A DNA stretch of 35,494 nucleotides from Clostridiales bacterium (GTDB lineage Bacteria; Bacillota; Clostridia; Peptostreptococcales; Anaerovoracaceae): assembly GCA_009782285.1 (NCBI GenBank), contig WRJK01000021.1:1-35494 (forward strand). Direction: 5' to 3'. Under the pieces are notes generated by a model. It saw only the letters and a list, made by a program, of their open reading frames with translations. It did no database searches and was not told the origin of the DNA. The translations under genes were made by a program, and so were the position numbers. This document shows, in pieces, positions 25,040 to 31,798 of this stretch. Positions within the stretch are counted from its first letter, which is position 1. The number at the start of each line of letters is the position of its first letter.

Positions 25040-25801
25040 ATGGCGAGCAACACTATAAAAAACAAGACGGCGGCGTTTGAAATGCCCGTTGCGGACATCC
25101 TGCTAGAAAGCGCCCAGTATTCTTTTGATGCGTTTGTGCGGCAATTCAAACAAAAATGGCACATCGAAGCAGAGCCTTACAAGGACAAGGGCGCTTTGGG
25201 CATGATTATTGACGGGAGGGTCTTGGGATGCGCGTTCATTCCCCGCCCCGTTGACGACGCCTTGCTGCTGAAAAGCGCACGGGGCAATGTTTTGTGGCTC
25301 GAAGCCGCAGCCTGCGTCGCGAAGCACAAAGCTCACTTGAAAGTTGCCATGACTAGGGAAGGCGACCCTGTTACAGCGCACATACTGTTTTCAAAGGTCA
25401 TCTGCAGCCTGCTTCAGCAGAAAAACGCCATGGGTGTGTACCTCAGACCCGGTTTGCTGGAGTCCTCGTACTACAAGAAATACGCGGAAGGCATCCTTGA
25501 CGGCAAACTGCCTGCGGAATTGTGGGTGCATGTAAACACATTAGGGTTCGACAGCGCTGAGGGTTTCTCTCTTTACACTTCCGGAATGCGGAAATTCGGG
25601 AAAAAAGAATTCGAACTGCTGGAGACGGACAGCAATTTCATCGACGCCTTTTATTCTTTAAGAGATCTTGTCAAGTATACGATAGAAAACGACGTGTCCT
25701 TTAAGGACGGCGACACGGTGGGCTCTGACGGCAACAAGGTTTTGCTGTCGGTATCCCAAGGCGTTACCATCAAGGGAGTTACGGTAAAAATGAAAATGTA
25801 G
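25040..25801 (+). CDS. DUF4261-like protein of unknown function
   Basis: A 253-residue soluble protein with no signal peptide or membrane helix. The order of features, with FIPRPVDDALLL near 67, KHKAHLKVAMT, a middle part ending GVYLRPGLLESSYY, PAELWVHVNTL, and a C-terminal LYTSGMRKFGKKEFELLETD, resembles DUF4261 proteins, whose C-terminal domain ends with a 'gl.kFgk.E.E' segment. Their biochemical role is unknown. The last 50 residues include DGDTVGSDGNKVLLSVSQG. It has its own strong promoter and an AGGAGGG site and seems monocistronic. The family assignment is from memory of the motif order, so moderate. Confidence 0.6.
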   Translation: MASNTIKNKTAAFEMPVADILLESAQYSFDAFVRQFKQKWHIEAEPYKDKGALGMIIDGRVLGCAFIPRPVDDALLLKSARGNVLWLEAAACVAKHKAHLKVAMTREGDPVTAHILFSKVICSLLQQKNAMGVYLRPGLLESSYYKKYAEGILDGKLPAELWVHVNTLGFDSAEGFSLYTSGMRKFGKKEFELLETDSNFIDAFYSLRDLVKYTIENDVSFKDGDTVGSDGNKVLLSVSQGVTIKGVTVKMKM

Positions 25802-25904
25802 CTTTTTCAGTATTTTTGTTTTTGTAACTGAGATGTTACCGGTGTGTGATAGTATTGTATTACCACAGTTTATCAAGATTACTTTGGATTAGGAGGAAAA
25901 AGAA

Positions 25905-26741
25905 ATGAAAAAACTATTGTCTTTAATGCTCATCTTCGCTTTGGCGCTTGCCATGGCGGCACCGGCGATGGCCGACAGCGGCCTTACGATCAAACCAGAC
26001 GCTATGTATTCGACTTGGGTTAAAAATGCCGATGGGGTCGATGTGTTCACAAAGGCTCCTTACTGGCTTGAAGTCTCTGGGCCGGACTACATGTACGTGA
26101 CCGCGTATCTGAACAACAGTTATGTGGAATCCTTTTGGGTACCGGGGCCATTTTCTTCAGGGTACTTGCAGCTTCAGGCGTATTCCCTGTATCCTTATCT
26201 CGAAGGCAAACACCATCTAAGCCTAAGAGACGGTTCCACCGAATTAGCCACCTACGACTTCATCGTATGCAGCCATGCCGGCGAAATGCAAGAAAAGGTC
26301 ATAACAGAAGCTTCCTGCGAAGAACCCGGCTTAATGGGTCTCTGCTGCATCACCTGCGGCCTTGCTGTCGGAGATGTCGCTGAAGTTCCCGCTCTTGGAC
26401 ACGACTACGTCGAGGGTGCCTATACACTTCCGACAAAAGAGTCAGACGGCTACTGGACATATGCCTGCTCGCGTTGCGGCGATTCTTACGAGGTAATGGA
26501 CGAAGGCTCGATGATATCGCTCACGGGCACAGTGGCGGCGGCTTCTGTCGAAAAGCTGAGCGGCAGCAAAAACAACCTGTGCATAACCGTTACCGAATAC
26601 TGGTCGGACGGCTCTGAAACCTGCATCGAAGAAACAGTCTCAATCAGCAACAACTCGGTGGGCACATACGCCGTAGGCGAATACAGCGTCTATGTGGAAA
26701 CAAAGGGGAACGATCAGGTGCGTACCTGCAGCATCGTGTGA
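25905..26741 (+). CDS. Secreted protein with cysteine-pair repeats
   Basis: A 278-residue exported protein of unknown function. A signal peptide is clear: MKKLLSLMLIFALALAMA with probable cleavage after AMA (residue 23). The mature part has an N-terminal beta-rich domain (about 30-120), then Cys-rich segments: CSHAGEMQEKV, CEEPGLMGLCCITCG and, after the phrase PALGHDYVEG, YACSRCGDSY. Alternating CxxC pairs and 'ALGHDY' repeats are common in secreted proteins of gut Clostridia and may bind metal. The C-terminal domain (about 200-278) is Ser/Thr- and Val-rich. A GGAGG site precedes the ATG and a good terminator follows. No LPXTG or other wall anchor is visible. The 103 bases upstream hold no convincing promoter. 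Confidence 0.75.
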   Translation: MKKLLSLMLIFALALAMAAPAMADSGLTIKPDAMYSTWVKNADGVDVFTKAPYWLEVSGPDYMYVTAYLNNSYVESFWVPGPFSSGYLQLQAYSLYPYLEGKHHLSLRDGSTELATYDFIVCSHAGEMQEKVITEASCEEPGLMGLCCITCGLAVGDVAEVPALGHDYVEGAYTLPTKESDGYWTYACSRCGDSYEVMDEGSMISLTGTVAAASVEKLSGSKNNLCITVTEYWSDGSETCIEETVSISNNSVGTYAVGEYSVYVETKGNDQVRTCSIV

Positions 26742-26782
26742 CGATTTTCTTCATGCTGTAGCGGAATGCACTTTTACCTGAT

Positions 26783-26816
26783 ACCGGGCTGAAACGCCCG
26801 GTGTTGCTTTTCCTTT
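26783..26816 (+). terminator. Rho-independent terminator after the secreted protein gene
   Basis: A perfect 7-base GC-rich stem, ACCGGGC / GCCCGGT, with a six-base loop is followed by a T-rich tail (GTTGCTTTTCCTTT). It starts 42 bases after the stop at 26741. Confidence 0.85.
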
Positions 26817-27126
26817 GAATCAAGCCTCGCTTGACAGTAACCAAAAGGTTCAAGTGGCATTAATGTTGGATGGCAAAAATGAATGTCGTTACTGAAAAAT
26901 TACGGTATCCGCAACTTGTGAAATAATACTGGCAGCTGTGCTGGCCTTTGAAAACAAAAGGCTTCCATCTTCTGCAAGAAAATTTTATTAAATTTGCGTA
27001 AACCTGTTGACTTTCAGGCAACTTTATGTCATAAAATAATGATAACTGGCAATGCTTTTTGAAAGGAGCGTTTGAAGCTTGCCAACAATGTGGGTATTTA
27101 TTTAATATTATGAGGGGATAGGGATT
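26817..27126 (+). other. Intergenic stretch, AT-rich, with weak promoter candidate
   Basis: No convincing gene is seen. A candidate promoter is TTGACT (27007-27012) with TAAAAT (27032-27037) at a 19-base spacing, or CATAAA at 17 bases. Both are suboptimal. The AT content rises clearly from about 26960 toward the Imm11-like gene, unlike neighbouring regions. Confidence 0.4.
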
Positions 27127-27699
27127 ATGAAAATTTATGAAGTTTATCCGGAATACGATAAATATGATATTTGTATTGTGGACATGGAGGCCTGCAAAAC
27201 GGTCTGCAGTTTCGACGATCATGATGCGATGTTTCATTTCGACGGTTCGCCTAGGTTAAAGAACTGGTGGCCGCGAGTCATGGTAAGGTCAAAAAACAAA
27301 ATGGCGCTTGGGGATTACATCTCCTGTCTGGAAGGCGGCGTCATAATACTTGAAGAAACGGCAATTGGCAAATTGGAATCGATGATGGGCAGCAAGGAAA
27401 TACTGCCTCTAGAATGCGATTTCGGGGATTACAAGGCAGTCAACGTCATGGACGTGCTGGATTGCATCGACTATAAAAAATCCAAGTACCTTCTGCTGTC
27501 AGAAGAACTGGTCGACGGGCGCCCGAAAATCATGTATTTTGAAAAATATGCATTCATCGAAGAAAAACTTGAAGGATACAACATCTTCAAAATTGTCGAC
27601 GACAAGGAATCCTCAATATTCGTAAACGAGGCTTTCGTCGACTGTGTGCGTTTGCACGGAATAACAGGTTTTAAATTTGAACTGGTCTGGCAAAGCTGA
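27127..27699 (+). CDS. Imm11-like immunity protein (DUF1629)
   Basis: A 190-residue soluble protein without a signal peptide. The late segment YNIFKIVDDKESSIFVNEAFVDCV (about 155-178) followed by HGITGFKFELVW matches the typical end of Imm11/DUF1629 proteins, in which 'ifvse.f...v...gl.G..F..v' closes the domain. Members are predicted immunity proteins in polymorphic toxin systems and are also found as orphans. GAGGGGATAGGG provides the ribosome-binding site for the ATG at 27127. No toxin domain or secretion gene lies next to it; the flanking genes encode secreted proteins of other types. Its AT-rich upstream region suggests recent acquisition. Family placement is probable, function inferred. 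Confidence 0.6.
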   Translation: MKIYEVYPEYDKYDICIVDMEACKTVCSFDDHDAMFHFDGSPRLKNWWPRVMVRSKNKMALGDYISCLEGGVIILEETAIGKLESMMGSKEILPLECDFGDYKAVNVMDVLDCIDYKKSKYLLLSEELVDGRPKIMYFEKYAFIEEKLEGYNIFKIVDDKESSIFVNEAFVDCVRLHGITGFKFELVWQS

Positions 27700-27745
27700 G
27701 CGCTGCGCGCATTAGCAGTTTGGCGGGCTTTTTCTCTTGTTTTTA

Positions 27746-27786
27746 GGCTAGCGCTGTGATACAAAAAGGGATATGTGAGCGCAGCC
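27746..27786 (+). terminator. Long-loop hairpin after the Imm11-like gene (weak terminator candidate)
   Basis: GGCTAGCGCT and AGCGCAGCC can pair as a nine-base stem with one bulged A around a loop of about 22 bases, followed by TGCTTTTAG. The long loop makes efficient termination doubtful. A T-rich run at 27729-27745 precedes it. Confidence 0.25.
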
Positions 27787-27823
27787 TGCTTTTAGTTGTC
27801 AAAAGGGATTATGGAGGGTTAAC

Positions 27824-29389
27824 ATGATGAAAAGAAAAACGTTAAGCATAGTATTGGCCGTTGTTTTTACAGCGAGCCTGATAGCCGCACCCTGCGGGCA
27901 AGCCCATGCCGCAGCAGTGCCGGGTATCATTTCAAGCATTACCATTGCCGCGCCTTGGGATCCAAGCATCACTTTTACGTTCACTGACGTATATGAGCTC
28001 TGCGAAGTGGATGCTGGCAAGATTGCCGGCGTCGTAGGCGGCATAGATGGCACGATGCTCATAAGCAAGGATGTTACTGCACGGTACGGCGGGGATTCAA
28101 CGAACGTAACCATAAAGGGCAATACCGTACACAAAATGCTGGACCTGTTCCGGCACGGCGGGGCTACCGTAATGGAATCCGGCAATAACGGCTACATGCG
28201 GCTTGGGGTTACAAACGACCCGGAAGCAATATTCAATGATGTGCGCAGGAAATTTGGAAACATAAGAGATTTCGCCGTCGAAGCTGCAGCTGAACCTGCG
28301 CAGCCGCCTGCAACCGAACCGCCTGCAGCTGAGCCGCCTGCAACCGAACCACCTGCGGCTGAGCCGCCTGCAAGCGAACCGCCCGCAACCGAACCGCCTG
28401 CGGCTGAGCCGCCTGCGGCCGGACCCCAGACATCTGCGCCGCCCTTGACGATACCGTCAGCGTCAGCGCAGAGTTTGGCTAGGCCAACAGCGTCCACCGT
28501 GCTCGTAAACGGGCAAAGCGTAAGCTTTGACGCATACAACATAAACGGCAACAACTACTTTAAGCTCCGCGATTTGGCTTTCACGTTGTCAGGCACAGCA
28601 AAACAGTTCGAGGTGGCCTGGGATGGCGCCAGCAACGCTATTTCGCTCACGACCGGCCTCAAGTACTCTGCCGTAGGCGGCGAAATGTCAGCCAAGGGGC
28701 AAGGCAACCAGTACGCTGCGGCTACTTCGTCCAAAATATACTTGGACGGCGACGAGGTCGCGTTTACCGCTTTCTACATAATGGGAAACAACTATTTCAA
28801 GCTCCGCGACATCGGACAGACCTTCGACTTTGGCGTTGATTGGGACGGCAGCAGAAATACGATAGTGATCGACACTAGTAAAGTTTATGTTCCGGAAGGC
28901 GCAGTGCCAAGCAATACCGTCAATACGCAGGAAGCAGTGCCAAGCAACACCGTCAATACGCAGGAAAATGACATAAACAAAATACTGGAGGGCATTGAGA
29001 GCTCAAAAACTCAGAGCAGCTACCTCAAGAATTTCCAGACAGTCCCCGAGCCTTCATCTGCTTTTGGCCTTGATCCGAACAGAGTGACTGTGCGCGAGGA
29101 CACAGCGGATCTTGTTGTCTTCAGTTTCAACAGGAAAGGCACCACTGATACCTACTCTGCAGCATTTGAAGAAAAAGTTTTGAGTGTGCTTGGTCAGGAA
29201 GGCTTCAGAAATGAGGCTACTACGGCTGTGCCTCCAGAATATTTTGTGAAATACATCACATTGACCGGAAGCAGCGATTTCAGCCCAAGTTTCAATGTAG
29301 TGAGAAAAGGCGACATCCAAATCGTGTATGTCTGTAACGGTGGCGGAGATGCAGACGTTGACGTTTTTATCGTATTTAAAGTGAAATAG
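27824..29389 (+). CDS. Secreted stalk-domain protein with proline-rich repeats
   Basis: A 521-residue exported protein. Signal peptide: residues 1-30, ending GQAHA-A. Domain order: a globular part (about 32-150), a proline-rich linker of repeated EPPA(A/T) units (about 157-207), a stalk/copper-amine-oxidase-N-like domain in two repeats with NGNNYFKLRDLA (241-252) and GNNYFKLRDIGQTFDFGVDWDG (321-342), two exact copies of AVPSNTVNTQE (360-381), and a C-terminal domain (about 385-521) of unknown fold. The NxNYFKLRD module is frequent in surface proteins of Clostridia and Paenibacillus and probably mediates extracellular adhesion or spacing. No LPXTG motif or S-layer homology domain is visible. 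GGAGG precedes the ATG ATG start. Confidence 0.8.
   Translation: MMKRKTLSIVLAVVFTASLIAAPCGQAHAAAVPGIISSITIAAPWDPSITFTFTDVYELCEVDAGKIAGVVGGIDGTMLISKDVTARYGGDSTNVTIKGNTVHKMLDLFRHGGATVMESGNNGYMRLGVTNDPEAIFNDVRRKFGNIRDFAVEAAAEPAQPPATEPPAAEPPATEPPAAEPPASEPPATEPPAAEPPAAGPQTSAPPLTIPSASAQSLARPTASTVLVNGQSVSFDAYNINGNNYFKLRDLAFTLSGTAKQFEVAWDGASNAISLTTGLKYSAVGGEMSAKGQGNQYAAATSSKIYLDGDEVAFTAFYIMGNNYFKLRDIGQTFDFGVDWDGSRNTIVIDTSKVYVPEGAVPSNTVNTQEAVPSNTVNTQENDINKILEGIESSKTQSSYLKNFQTVPEPSSAFGLDPNRVTVREDTADLVVFSFNRKGTTDTYSAAFEEKVLSVLGQEGFRNEATTAVPPEYFVKYITLTGSSDFSPSFNVVRKGDIQIVYVCNGGGDADVDVFIVFKVK
28301..28423 (+). repeat. Proline-rich coding repeat (15-base units)
   Basis: Imperfect tandem units of 15 bases, alternating forms of GCCTGCAACCGAACC and GCCTGCAGCTGAGCC, encode EPPAT/EPPAA pentapeptides. 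Such tracts can expand or contract by slippage. Confidence 0.85.
28901..28966 (+). repeat. Near-exact 33-base tandem duplication in the stalk-protein gene
   Basis: Two adjacent 33-base units (28901-28933 and 28934-28966) differ at one silent position (AAT to AAC) and encode the same 11 residues, AVPSNTVNTQE. Such high identity indicates a recent in-frame duplication. Confidence 0.95.
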
Positions 29390-29423
29390 CAGCATGACTT
29401 GCGGTTTTTTAAGACTAGCTGGG

Positions 29424-29468
29424 AACACCCTTGCGCTGCCATAATTTTGGCAGCACAAGGGTGTTTTA
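29424..29468 (+). terminator. Rho-independent terminator after the stalk-protein gene
   Basis: A long stem pairs AACACCCTTG and GCTGCCA with GGCAGC and CAAGGGTGTT, with one mismatch (C/A) and a small loop, followed by TTTTATT. It starts 34 bases after the stop. The strong structure isolates the downstream SDR-GcvP-like operon. Confidence 0.92.
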
Positions 29469-29557
29469 TTGTGTTTGCTTTACATCGAAATTTATGATAC
29501 TCTGTATTGTAGAAAACCCGATATGAACTTGCTCAATTGCGAAAGGAGTGAATGTGT

Positions 29558-30349
29558 ATGGTAAAGGAAGGGCTGCTTTCTTTGGACGGCAAAACGGCAG
29601 TGGTCACGGGCGCGGCGTCCGGCATCGGCTTGGGTGCGGCTGAACTGCTCAGCGAGTACGGCGCAAAAGTGGCGCTGGTGGACATCAGCCCAAAGGGTGA
29701 ACTGGAAGCTGAGCGATTATGGGGATTGGGGCGCGAAGCGGCTTATTTTCAATGCGATGTCCGCGTCGAGGAACAGGTGATGCGGACGGTGTCGGCTATT
29801 TGCGAAAGGTTTGGCGGAATCGACATACTGTTCAATAACGCCGGCGTCACGGTGCGGAAAACAGTCAAGGATTTAACCGAACAGGAATGGGATTTCGTGC
29901 TGGACGTGGGCCTAAAGGGGACTTTCCTCTTCTCGAAGCATGCAATACCTAAAATGGAGGCTCGTGGCGGCGGGAGCATCATCAACACCGGATCGGGCTG
30001 GGGCTTGAAGGGTGGGAACCTAGCTGCTGCTTACTGCGCCGTCAAAGGCGGCATTGTCAATTTGACCAGGGCAATGGCAATCGACCACGGCCCAGCCAAC
30101 ATACGCGTCAACAGCGTCAACCCCGGAGACACCGACACAGCCATGCTGCGGGACGAGGGTGTTCAAACCGGCGTTGCGTTGGACAGCGCCACAATGGAAA
30201 CTTATCTCAAGGACTGCGGTGCAGACAGGCCGCTGGCCCGCATCGGCTTCCCAGAAGACATAGCGCGCGCTGTCCTGTTCTTGGCAAGCGACATGTCCAG
30301 TTGGGTCACAGGTGCTGCTTTGTCAGTCGACGGTGGCGGCAACGCCTAA
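29558..30349 (+). CDS. Short-chain dehydrogenase/reductase (first of operon)
   Basis: A 263-residue classical SDR. NAD(P) motif TGAASGIG (17-24), the acidic D42 after beta-2 (ALVDIS) suggesting NAD(H) preference, NNAG (93-96), and the catalytic Ser/Tyr/Lys triad S146, Y159, K163 (YCAVKGG). The C-terminus LFLASDMSSWVTGAALSVDGGGNA is typical. The earlier ATG at 29552 is only three bases after the GGAG site, so the ATG at 29558, nine bases away, is chosen. It is the first gene of a five-gene operon with the GcvP-like pair. The substrate is unknown; SDRs of this type oxidise secondary alcohols or reduce ketones. Confidence 0.88.
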   Translation: MVKEGLLSLDGKTAVVTGAASGIGLGAAELLSEYGAKVALVDISPKGELEAERLWGLGREAAYFQCDVRVEEQVMRTVSAICERFGGIDILFNNAGVTVRKTVKDLTEQEWDFVLDVGLKGTFLFSKHAIPKMEARGGGSIINTGSGWGLKGGNLAAAYCAVKGGIVNLTRAMAIDHGPANIRVNSVNPGDTDTAMLRDEGVQTGVALDSATMETYLKDCGADRPLARIGFPEDIARAVLFLASDMSSWVTGAALSVDGGGNA

Positions 30350-30379
30350 GCAAAATGTGTTAATAAAGGAGGATATTGT

Positions 30380-31777
30380 ATGTTGCAAGGTTTTAAACGT
30401 CATCCCTACATCCCCAACTCTGAGCCGTCCGTTGAGGCGGCAATGCTGAAAGAGTTGGGCCTTAGCTCTTTAGAGGATCTGCATGCTGAAGTGCCCGAAG
30501 AAATCAAGCTCAAGGAAAACATGAACCTGCCGCCTGCGTTTGCTTCGGAAATGGATCTGAAAAAGCATTTGATCTCCCTGCTTCGCAAAAATGCCCATTG
30601 CGAGGACAACCTGAATTTCCTTGGTGCTGGATGCTGGCAGCATTATGTTCCAGCTGTATGTGACGAAATCAACGGGCGCGGCGAGTTTCTGACTGCCTAC
30701 GGCGGCGAGTCCTACAACGATTTCGGCCGTTTCCAAACCCTGTTCGAGTATGAGAGCCTCGTTGCCGAACTGGTGGACATGGAAGTCGTCAACGTTCCGA
30801 CATTCGACTGGTCCCAAGCGGCTGCCACTGCGTTGCGTATGGCGGGACGCATCAACGGGCGCAAGCGTCTGCTTGTCCCTGCTACGCTGGATCCGCAAAA
30901 ATTGATGGTTTTCAAAAACTACTGCCAGCCGCGGCACCAAGTTGAACAGGTCGCCTACTTGGCAAGCAGTGGACTTATGGATATTGCCGCCCTCAGATCG
31001 AAGCTGGGGCAGGACGTGGCGGCGGTCTATTTTGAGAACCCTTCATATCTGGGCTTCGTCGAGACCCAAGCAGAGGAGATCGCTGCACTGGCTCATGAAG
31101 CAGGTGCCGAAGTGGTTGTCGGCGTCGATCCCATCTCTCTGGGAGTGCTGGCGCCGCCGGTCAGTTACGGCGCAGATATTGTGTGCGGTGAACTGCAGCC
31201 CTTGGGAATGCACATGAACTACGGAGGCGGCCAGGCTGGCTTCATCGCAACCTCGGACGACCCTAAATACGTCATGGAATACCCATCGCGCCTTTTTGGC
31301 ATCTGCCCCACTGCAGTGCCAGGCGAATACGGCTTTGGTGACGTGGCATATGACCGCACTTCTTTCGGGCACCACCGCCACGAGGCAAAGGAGTATGTTG
31401 GTACTCAAGCTGCCCTGTGGGGCATCACAGCAGGCGTCTACCTTGCCCTAATGGGTCCTGACGGCATGCGGGAAGTGGGACAAGCCATCATGCAAAACGC
31501 AAATTTCGCTGCGCAGCTGCTCAATAAAATTCCCGGCGTCAATGCCAACCGCTTTGGCGGAGCATTTTTCAAGGAGTTCATCGTGGACTTTTGCGGCACT
31601 GGAAAAACGGTGCGTGAAATCAACCAAGCTTTGCTCGGAGAAGGCATTTTTGGCGGTTTGGATCTATCTGGCAGTTTCCCGGAATTAGGGCAGAGCGCAC
31701 TTTACTGCGTGACGGAGGTTCACAGCCGTGAAGACTTGCTGAGGCTGTCTGCAGCCATAAGCCGCATTGCTGGTTAA
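30380..31777 (+). CDS. Divergent GcvPA-like protein (glycine dehydrogenase subunit 1 paralogue)
   Basis: A 465-residue homologue of the N-terminal half of the glycine cleavage P-protein. The start HPYIPNSEPSVEAAMLKELG, EIKLKENMNLPPA and FLGAGCWQHYVPAVCDEI align with GcvPA. The segment normally reading 'TPYQPEISQG' and preceding the fold core is replaced here by TAYGGESYNDFGRFQ (105-119), and the usual 'YDGATA' is FDWSQAAA. In two-subunit P-proteins these parts help form the active site. The C-terminal portion GGAFFKEFIVDF and GIFGGLDLS resemble normal GcvPA. The gene has GGAGG upstream and is followed by the GcvPB-like gene after 21 bases. The divergent motifs argue against glycine as substrate, but this is an inference. 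Confidence 0.85.
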   Translation: MLQGFKRHPYIPNSEPSVEAAMLKELGLSSLEDLHAEVPEEIKLKENMNLPPAFASEMDLKKHLISLLRKNAHCEDNLNFLGAGCWQHYVPAVCDEINGRGEFLTAYGGESYNDFGRFQTLFEYESLVAELVDMEVVNVPTFDWSQAAATALRMAGRINGRKRLLVPATLDPQKLMVFKNYCQPRHQVEQVAYLASSGLMDIAALRSKLGQDVAAVYFENPSYLGFVETQAEEIAALAHEAGAEVVVGVDPISLGVLAPPVSYGADIVCGELQPLGMHMNYGGGQAGFIATSDDPKYVMEYPSRLFGICPTAVPGEYGFGDVAYDRTSFGHHRHEAKEYVGTQAALWGITAGVYLALMGPDGMREVGQAIMQNANFAAQLLNKIPGVNANRFGGAFFKEFIVDFCGTGKTVREINQALLGEGIFGGLDLSGSFPELGQSALYCVTEVHSREDLLRLSAAISRIAG

Positions 31778-31798
31778 GCAGGAAGGGGTGAAAACAAT

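Noticed and set aside
27079-27105. Eight-codon open frame (TTG start) after a GGAG site, possible leader peptide
   Set aside because: Too short, no regulatory codon run and no attenuator hairpin follows before the Imm11-like start.
26860-27237. Minus-strand open frame of 125 codons upstream of and overlapping the Imm11-like gene
   Set aside because: It lacks a recognisable ribosome-binding site, overlaps the better-supported gene and shows no known motif.
28301-28423. Tandem repeats that could be mistaken for a CRISPR array
   Set aside because: The units are 15-base in-frame pentapeptide codons without spacers; no cas genes are present.
29481-29520. Promoter candidate for the SDR-GcvP-like operon (TTGCTT with TACTCT)
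   Set aside because: Both boxes match the consensus poorly despite 17-base spacing, so it is not listed; the true promoter remains unidentified.
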